Assembly (NCBI GenBank): GCA_002840715.1
Contig: PHBW01000023.1
Span: 1 to 64,000 of the forward strand
Source of the DNA: Chloroflexi bacterium HGW-Chloroflexi-4
Lineage (GTDB): Bacteria; Chloroflexota; Anaerolineae; Anaerolineales; Anaerolineaceae
Length of the DNA: 64,000 nt
Reading direction: 5' to 3'
A model generated the notes under the pieces. That model worked only from the letters and a program-made list of their open reading frames with translations, had not been told where the DNA came from and did no database searches. Below, in pieces: positions 59,235-64,000 of this stretch. The translations under genes and the position numbers were made by a program. Each line of letters begins with the position of its first letter. Positions within the stretch are counted from its first letter, which is position 1.

Positions 59235-60242
59235 ATGGGACTCAAATATAGTTCTTTCGCAATTCGCGGTACCGATATAAGCCAGTTCAACGGGCTGATC
59301 GATTGGTCAAAATTTACCAGTGTGACACACCATATCTGCGGCATCCGCATGGGTTTCGGGATTGTCGCTGATGAACAGGCAGAGGCCAATTGGAAAGCCG
59401 CAAAGTATAAATGCAACCGCATGCCCTATTGGTATATGGATTACTATTCAAACCACATGGCCGGAAGTGCGGTGAATGGTTTGAGTGATACAGAGTGGGG
59501 CAGGCGCCAGGCTGAAAAGGCGTGGGCGATGCTCAAAGGCGATATGGAAGGCATCATGTGGCTGGATATTGAGAATGGAAATCCGCGGTATGCTGATCCG
59601 CTCTCGAAGGTGAGATCTCGCGCGCTGGCCATTGCCAAGGCTTTCTTAATCCGCTGGAAGGAATTGAGCGGCAAGAATGCAGGCATTTATTGCTCTTTGG
59701 GTTTGCTGAGTTGGTTTGACGCCTGGTTCAAAACCTTCCAATTGTGGTGTGCCTGGTATAACGAGAGCCAAACCATTGAAAATGTCAGAAAAGCGGTCAA
59801 GGCCGAGGGTTGGGTTGGCGAATTGTTGATCTGGCAATACGCTTCTCATGGCGCGATCAACGGCGATGGTGTTCAACAAGGCTTGAATCTTGGCACCGAA
59901 ATAAAAGAACTGGATCTGAATGCCTGGTGCGGATCGATCAGTCTTTATTCGCAACTGTGGGGCGGAGCTCCGGTGGTTGTCACGCCTGAGGATGAAACGC
60001 CGGTTGAAGATGAGCCAATTGACATCACTGATGAGTTTGTCTCGTATGTTATCGATACGGGGAAGTTGAATATCCGCGCGCTGCCGACCACGAACAGCAA
60101 GATTGTGGGGTCATACCTGACCGGGTATCAGGTGAATGTCGAAAAATCTGTGGATCTTGGTATTGGAAGCGTTTCTGGATGGAAGAGAATTCATGACCAG
60201 CAAGGTTACCTGGCTATGGATTTTCTGAAGCTAAAAGGGTAA
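59235..60242 (+). CDS. GH25 endolysin with SH3-like domain
   Basis: A 335-residue lysozyme. The GH25 muramidase domain (about 10-220) has RGTDISQFNGLIDWSKF with the catalytic-strand Asp and a conserved WLDIENG Asp/Glu motif. A linker rich in Glu/Pro/Thr leads to a bacterial SH3 domain (about 262-333; KLNIRALPTTNSKIVGSYLTGYQVNV). It would cleave peptidoglycan at lysis. The holin candidates lie 18 kb upstream at the start of the late operon. Confidence 0.9.
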   Translation: MGLKYSSFAIRGTDISQFNGLIDWSKFTSVTHHICGIRMGFGIVADEQAEANWKAAKYKCNRMPYWYMDYYSNHMAGSAVNGLSDTEWGRRQAEKAWAMLKGDMEGIMWLDIENGNPRYADPLSKVRSRALAIAKAFLIRWKELSGKNAGIYCSLGLLSWFDAWFKTFQLWCAWYNESQTIENVRKAVKAEGWVGELLIWQYASHGAINGDGVQQGLNLGTEIKELDLNAWCGSISLYSQLWGGAPVVVTPEDETPVEDEPIDITDEFVSYVIDTGKLNIRALPTTNSKIVGSYLTGYQVNVEKSVDLGIGSVSGWKRIHDQQGYLAMDFLKLKG

Positions 60243-60263
60243 AATCCAATTTATTGGTATTAA

Positions 60264-60295
60264 GAAGACCTTCGGTAACGAAGGCCTTCTTTTTT
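60264..60295. terminator. Terminator after the endolysin gene
   Basis: GAAGACCTTCG (60264-60274) and CGAAGGCCTTC (60279-60289) pair with one mismatch around GTAA, followed by TTTTTT. It lies where the rightward late operon meets a leftward gene. Confidence 0.88.
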
Positions 60296-60626
60296 ATTCA
60301 AGGATGTCACGTGGTTCGGATTGCCCACAATCGGCGCACGATGATCCTTTGTCAAAATGAATAAACTGGTCAAGACCGATTTTTTCCAGAATGAGCTTCT
60401 TTCCTTTAAAGTAAACTCCATTGCCTTGTTGTTTCATAAAAGCAACCAGGTCCGATCGGGTAATGCGTAAATCGTGTGAGAATGCCGAGGTGACGGTTGC
60501 GTCCACGTAATCGATCAATCCACCAGGTTTGAAAACAACATCATTGATCACAAACTTGGTGAGCTCAAAGTTGGTCATGTGATCAGGATATGTTTTGTTT
60601 GGATCTGGGGTTGAGTGGTAGACCAT
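60294..60626 (-). CDS. Hypothetical protein at the prophage right end
   Basis: A 110-residue protein opposite in direction to the late genes. It begins MVYHSTPDPNKTYPDHMTN. A segment containing CADCGQSEP near the end has two cysteines that might bind metal. It sits inside the inferred right boundary. Leftward genes at a prophage edge are often lysogeny-expressed cargo, but no function is recognised. Confidence 0.5.
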   Translation of the reverse strand: MVYHSTPDPNKTYPDHMTNFELTKFVINDVVFKPGGLIDYVDATVTSAFSHDLRITRSDLVAFMKQQGNGVYFKGKKLILEKIGLDQFIHFDKGSSCADCGQSEPRDILE

Positions 60627-60647
60627 GGCGCCTCCGGGTACAAAAAG

Positions 60648-60671
60648 AGCCAGGGTTAGCTGGCTTTTTTG
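60648..60671. terminator. Bidirectional terminator at the prophage right end
   Basis: AGCCAG (60648-60653) and CTGGCT (60660-60665) form a hairpin with T-runs on both sides. It lies between the small leftward gene and the attachment site. In the integrated state it would block leftward readthrough from tRNA-Glu. Confidence 0.8.
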
Positions 60672-60721
60672 CGGGTATAGGGTTTCTTTTTGATTTTGGT
60701 CACTAAAGTGAGTTCAAAAAG

Positions 60722-60747
60722 TTGCCTATGTGACTGTGCCTCCACGG
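60722..60747. other. attR: right attachment site
   Basis: TTGCCTATG (60722-60730), 5 nt, then the core GTGCCTCCACGG (60736-60747), which is the 3' end of tRNA-Glu. With attL it rebuilds a 45-bp phage site: the 9-bp arms are exact inverted repeats around the core, and CCTCC/GGAGG forms an inner pair. The tRNA gene is left intact. Confidence 0.6.
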
Positions 60748-60809
60748 AGATTCGAACTCCGGTTTTGACCTTGAAAGGGTCGCGTCCTGGTCCCCTAGAC
60801 GATGGAGGC
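60737..60809 (-). tRNA. tRNA-Glu (UUC anticodon)
   Basis: A 73-nt cloverleaf on the minus strand. The acceptor stem is GCCTCCA/TGGAGGC with discriminator A, the T-arm is CGGAG-TTCGAAT-CTCCG, and the anticodon loop CTTTCAA carries the UUC anticodon. CCA is not encoded. The anticodon stem has one likely C-A mismatch at its outer pair. It lies 14 nt after the PII-like gene on the same strand and is the phage target. Confidence 0.93.
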
Positions 60810-60823
60810 AACAGTTTTATTGC

Positions 60824-61198
60824 TTATCGCTTATCTTCTTCGTCCTCATCCTTGCGGTTCAACCCATATGCTTTGATAACCGGCAGCACGGTGAGGATGC
60901 CTGTATTGGGGTTATTCAAGTCACCAATCACCGATTGAGTGGCTTCAACCAACTTGTCCACAATTTCATCTCCCTCCACGATCGTGAACAAGGTGCGGTT
61001 CAAGCGCTCTTCCTGCTGGATCAGGTCTTCAAGGCTGGGGATCAAGGGGATGTCTTCGCGCAACACATCCAGGGTCTGAAGCCGTCGCAGGCCGGTGCTC
61101 GGAAAAATCGTCACACCAGAAACACCTGCGGCATCCCAGGCTTCCAATACGTCACGCAAACAACTGGGATCGTGTAATACAAACATAACCATATACAT
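60824..61198 (-). CDS. PII-like regulatory protein
   Basis: A 124-residue protein beginning MYMVMFVLHDPSCLRDVLEAWDAAGVSGVTIFPSTGLRR, which fits the ferredoxin-like start of PII signal proteins, where the same helix-strand order is followed by a T-loop. No conserved T-loop Tyr motif is obvious. It overlaps the antiporter stop by one base (TAATG), suggesting it senses a ligand and controls that transporter. The family call is moderate. Confidence 0.55.
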   Translation of the reverse strand: MYMVMFVLHDPSCLRDVLEAWDAAGVSGVTIFPSTGLRRLQTLDVLREDIPLIPSLEDLIQQEERLNRTLFTIVEGDEIVDKLVEATQSVIGDLNNPNTGILTVLPVIKAYGLNRKDEDEEDKR

Positions 61199-62436
61199 TA
61201 GGCACTCTCCTGATTCGATGTTGAATCTGTTGGAACCTCATCAGCAACCTTTTTCTTTTTCTCGGCAAATGACCAGCGCAGCAACGGCGGGGTAATCACA
61301 GTGGTAATTAAGATCATCGCGATGATCGAAGAAAACAATTCATTCGAAAGATAACCCTCATCCAGGCCGATTTTTGCAATGATCAAACCTACTTCACCGC
61401 GTGAGATCATGCCGAGGCCTAGCTGAAGCGCTTCTTTGATTTTGAACTTTGCCATCAGTGCGCCAGCCCCTGAACCTACAATTTTGCCGACCACAGCGAT
61501 GACTGAAATGGCTGCAATGACCCAGACTGAAGTAAGATTGATTGAACGAAGGTCAACACTTAACCCGATGCTGATGAAGAAAATGGGTACGAAAAAGGCA
61601 TAAGAAATTGAATGAAGATTGCCCTCAATCAACGATTTCTCGGGGGTTCTGCCAAACATCAGACCGGCCAAAAAGGCTCCGGTGATGGCAGCCATACCGC
61701 CGACTAATTCCGCTGCGAGCCCATAAAACAACAGCACTACAATCGCCAGTGTGGTCACACCCTGGCTGATTGGCAGTTTATGCACAAATTTAGTGAGTCT
61801 GGGCAATACCCATAGGCCAATAGCAACAGATAATCCAAAAAACAGCAGCATCTTGCCAAAAACAAGTAATATGCTGGCGGCGCCGCCGCTCGTAGATAAA
61901 AGTGCCACGAATGATGAAAGCAGTAAAATGACCAGCACATCATCGAATATTGCAGCGCCAAGCAAACCAAGCCCCACCCGGCTGCGGATGAGTTTCAATT
62001 CAATCAAAACTTGCGCAGAGATTGAAACCGAAGTAGCACCGAGGGTCAACCCCAAAAACATGGAATGATTGAAATTCATGCCCAACAATTCACCGAACCC
62101 CAATCCCATGCCAACAGGTACAATTACACCCAAGACACCGGCAAATGCGGCCACTTTGGTGTTCTTTGCCATGTCTTTTAGATGCAATTCAAGCCCGGCT
62201 AAAAACATCAGCAGCATTACACCAATTTCACCCAACTCGGTGATGGTTTCAGAAATATGAGTATTGCTGATAAAAGACAATCCGGTGAGATTTAACAGTG
62301 ATGGGCCGAGCAAGACACCCACCAGCAGTTCACCAAATACGGAAGGTTGACCGATACGTGTACTTAAATATCCTGCCAGTTTTGCAGTGAACAGAATGAT
62401 GACGATCAGGGTGATCAGTTGTAAGAAGTTTGACAT
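61198..62436 (-). CDS. CPA2-family monovalent cation/proton antiporter
   Basis: A 412-residue membrane protein with about 12 hydrophobic segments. The start (LAGYLSTRIGQPSVFGELLVGVLLGPSLLNL) and AAIFDDVLVILLL with the paired Asp residues in the ion-binding helix match KefB/NapA-type CPA2 antiporters. No C-terminal RCK domain is present; regulation could come from the coupled PII-like protein instead. It exchanges Na+ or K+ for H+. Confidence 0.85.
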   Translation of the reverse strand: MSNFLQLITLIVIILFTAKLAGYLSTRIGQPSVFGELLVGVLLGPSLLNLTGLSFISNTHISETITELGEIGVMLLMFLAGLELHLKDMAKNTKVAAFAGVLGVIVPVGMGLGFGELLGMNFNHSMFLGLTLGATSVSISAQVLIELKLIRSRVGLGLLGAAIFDDVLVILLLSSFVALLSTSGGAASILLVFGKMLLFFGLSVAIGLWVLPRLTKFVHKLPISQGVTTLAIVVLLFYGLAAELVGGMAAITGAFLAGLMFGRTPEKSLIEGNLHSISYAFFVPIFFISIGLSVDLRSINLTSVWVIAAISVIAVVGKIVGSGAGALMAKFKIKEALQLGLGMISRGEVGLIIAKIGLDEGYLSNELFSSIIAMILITTVITPPLLRWSFAEKKKKVADEVPTDSTSNQESA

Positions 62437-62636
62437 CGTGACTCTTTTTCTATTTCAATAATTAAGCTGCAGTTTCTCAAGAAAAATATTAACATAATAT
62501 TGTCTCATTTGATTTTACCAGATTTGATTTTAGACCGATTTTACGCAGTGCAGGTTGATTTTACATTCTGTCAGGTGAAAAATATGCAATAATGAACCGG
62601 CATCATTCGTAAGTGATCCATTTGAAGGAGGCAAAC

Positions 62637-63092
62637 ATGAAAATAAGTGATTGTATGAAGCGCAAGGTGATTTCATCCAAACCTGATCTACCCATTCTTG
62701 AAGCAGCAAAACTGCTTGTTTATCATCATATTGGGTGTTTACCGATTGTCAATGAGAACTCAGAGCTGATCGGGCTGGTTCGAATCAGAGATTTGATCAC
62801 GCTTGCCATGCCCGATTTTATTAATTTGGTTGACAATGTTGATTTTGTGCGCGATTTTGGCGCGGTTGAAGATGATATCCCAGACTGTGCTGTGTTGAAT
62901 GCACCGATCAGTTCCGTTATGGGCGATCCTGTAGCGGTTGAGGCATCGGCAGGGCTGGTGCGTGTGATTGCTTTGTTGCAGGAACATGCCATGAATGACA
63001 TGCCCGTGGTGGATGAGGATCATCATCTGGTTGGCATTGCCTCTTATGTGGATATCGGTGTGGCGTTGCTTTCCAATTGGAAGTCAGAATAG
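62637..63092 (+). CDS. Tandem CBS-domain protein
   Basis: A 151-residue protein made of two CBS domains (about 1-60 and 95-148). They are marked by CMKRKVISSKPDLPILEAAKLLVYHHIGCLPIV and SVMGDPVAVEASAGLVRVIALLQEHAMNDMPVVDEDHHLVGIAS. CBS pairs bind adenosine nucleotides and often regulate transporters. It is followed by a transporter gene 24 nt later. I chose the ATG at 62637, which has GAAGGAGG upstream. Confidence 0.9.
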   Translation: MKISDCMKRKVISSKPDLPILEAAKLLVYHHIGCLPIVNENSELIGLVRIRDLITLAMPDFINLVDNVDFVRDFGAVEDDIPDCAVLNAPISSVMGDPVAVEASAGLVRVIALLQEHAMNDMPVVDEDHHLVGIASYVDIGVALLSNWKSE

Positions 63093-63116
63093 ACCTTTTT
63101 TGAATGGAATAATCAT

Positions 63117-64000
63117 ATGTGGCCAATCGTTATTTCTTCTTTGATTTTTGTTGTCGGTCTTGTATTAATTTTCTCTGAAAAATTGAACCGTACGATTACT
63201 TCAATGATTGGTGCGGTCTTGATGGTTGTTTTTGGACTTTTCTTTCATTTTTACAGCGAAGAGCAAGTAATTGGCTCGATTGATTTTAATACGCTGGGTT
63301 TGTTGCTCGGCATGATGATACTTGTATCCATACTTGAACCGACTGGCTTTTTCCAATATCTGGCGGTTTGGGTGGGTAAACTCTCAAAAGGCAAACCTGT
63401 CAGGTTGCTTTTATTTTTAGGTGGAATTACAACTCTTGTATCGATGTTTCTTGACAATGTTACTACGGTCGTTTTAATTGCGCCTGTGACTATCTTGTTA
63501 TGCGAAATCCTTGGCATCAACGCTCAGCCTTTCTTGATGGCTGAAGCTCTGCTTTCTGATACGGGGGGTGTGGCGACTCTGGTGGGCGACCCGCCGAATA
63601 TTTTAATCGGATCTGCCGCTGGCTTTACCTTTTTAGACTTCTTAACGCATAGTCTGCCCATCGTTCTCATCGTTTGGGTGGCAGCGTTATTAATTTTGCT
63701 ATTCTTATTCAGAAAAGACCTTGCACAAAAACCAACAGATCTTGATGCTTTGATGGATTTACACCCAAAAGATGTGCTTAAAGACCCAAAATCGACAAAG
63801 AAAATTATGATTGTCATCTTTGTGATGATTGCTTTATTTTTACTTGAGGAGTTTTTGAAAATTGAACCATCTTTAGTCGCGCTTGGGGGGGCTTCACTGG
63901 CGTTGGTATGGATCAGACCTTCCATCCAGGAGACGCTAAAGCGCGTTCAATGGGATGTGTTGATTTTCTTTGGCGCACTATTTGTCATGATTGGCGGAAT
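63117..64000 (+). CDS. ArsB/NhaD-type transporter (partial, 3' end outside window)
   Basis: The first 294 residues of a membrane transporter with about eight hydrophobic helices so far. The motifs DNVTTVVLIAPVT, EALLSDTGGVATLVGDPPNILIG and WDVLIFFGALFVMIGG are the ion-translocation repeats of the ArsB/NhaD superfamily. The substrate (arsenite, Na+/H+ or a carboxylate) cannot be told from this part. The start is at the ATG 63117, 24 nt after the CBS gene. Confidence 0.85.
   Translation, partial: MWPIVISSLIFVVGLVLIFSEKLNRTITSMIGAVLMVVFGLFFHFYSEEQVIGSIDFNTLGLLLGMMILVSILEPTGFFQYLAVWVGKLSKGKPVRLLLFLGGITTLVSMFLDNVTTVVLIAPVTILLCEILGINAQPFLMAEALLSDTGGVATLVGDPPNILIGSAAGFTFLDFLTHSLPIVLIVWVAALLILLFLFRKDLAQKPTDLDALMDLHPKDVLKDPKSTKKIMIVIFVMIALFLLEEFLKIEPSLVALGGASLALVWIRPSIQETLKRVQWDVLIFFGALFVMIGG

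Larger units (their letters stand above)
23380..60747. mobile_element. Integrated siphovirus-like prophage, about 37.4 kb
   Basis: The element runs from a serine recombinase at its left end to a GH25 endolysin and a small leftward gene at its right end. It is bounded by a 12-bp direct repeat, GTGCCTCCACGG, at 23380-23391 and 60736-60747. The right copy is the 3' end of tRNA-Glu. It holds a repressor, replication, partition, packaging, HK97-type head, siphovirus tail and lysis genes. The large terminase is frameshifted, so packaging may be lost. Boundaries are inferred from the repeat and the gene content. Confidence 0.85.

Overview
The window is a piece of a bacterial chromosome carrying an integrated siphovirus-type prophage. 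The host is most likely a member of the Chloroflexota, probably Anaerolineae. That placement is inferred from the gene content and order, from Zn-type S4 and from Pro/Thr-rich linkers in exported proteins. It was not tested by a search.

Host left arm (1-23379). The window opens at the end of the ribosomal operon: rpsK (partial), rpsD, rpoA, rplQ, truA, rplM, rpsI. Next come mazG, ftcD, a lipoprotein deacetylase and an ATP-cone kinase. A phosphosignalling block follows: a membrane protein, a DSP-type phosphatase, then VWA, PP2C and kinase-like genes in the TerY-P triad arrangement. After that come rplI with its own promoter, a RodZ-like gene overlapping rimO, a leftward murJ-TPR pair, and an rsmI-like gene. 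The arm ends in about 400 bp of imperfect repeats that combine terminators with sequences resembling a tRNA 3' end.

Prophage (about 23380-60747, 37.4 kb). A large serine recombinase lies 34 bp inside the left end. A 12-bp core is shared between the left end and the 3' end of tRNA-Glu at the right end. Joining the two phage ends recreates a site with 9-bp inverted arms, as expected for an attP. The left part holds a small membrane-protein cassette, a repressor and a divergent control region. The rightward early genes include a tyrosine recombinase, a primase-helicase, a cytosine methyltransferase and a ParA/ribbon-helix-helix pair. Three clusters of short repeats sit next to the primase and the parA genes and look like operator, replication or partition sites. 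A block of small accessory genes follows. A promoter plus terminator hairpin then precedes the late genes: holin candidates, terminase, portal-MuF fusion, protease, HK97-type capsid, connectors, tail tube, frameshifted tail chaperones, tape measure, tail tip and fibres, and a GH25 endolysin. The large terminase frame is broken, so the prophage may be defective unless the break is bridged in translation.

Host right arm (60737-64000). tRNA-Glu lies 14 nt downstream of a leftward pair encoding a CPA2 antiporter and a PII-like protein. A CBS-domain gene and a partial ArsB/NhaD-type transporter diverge to the right.

The prophage combines integration genes with what looks like its own replication and partition machinery. 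It may descend from a phage-plasmid.
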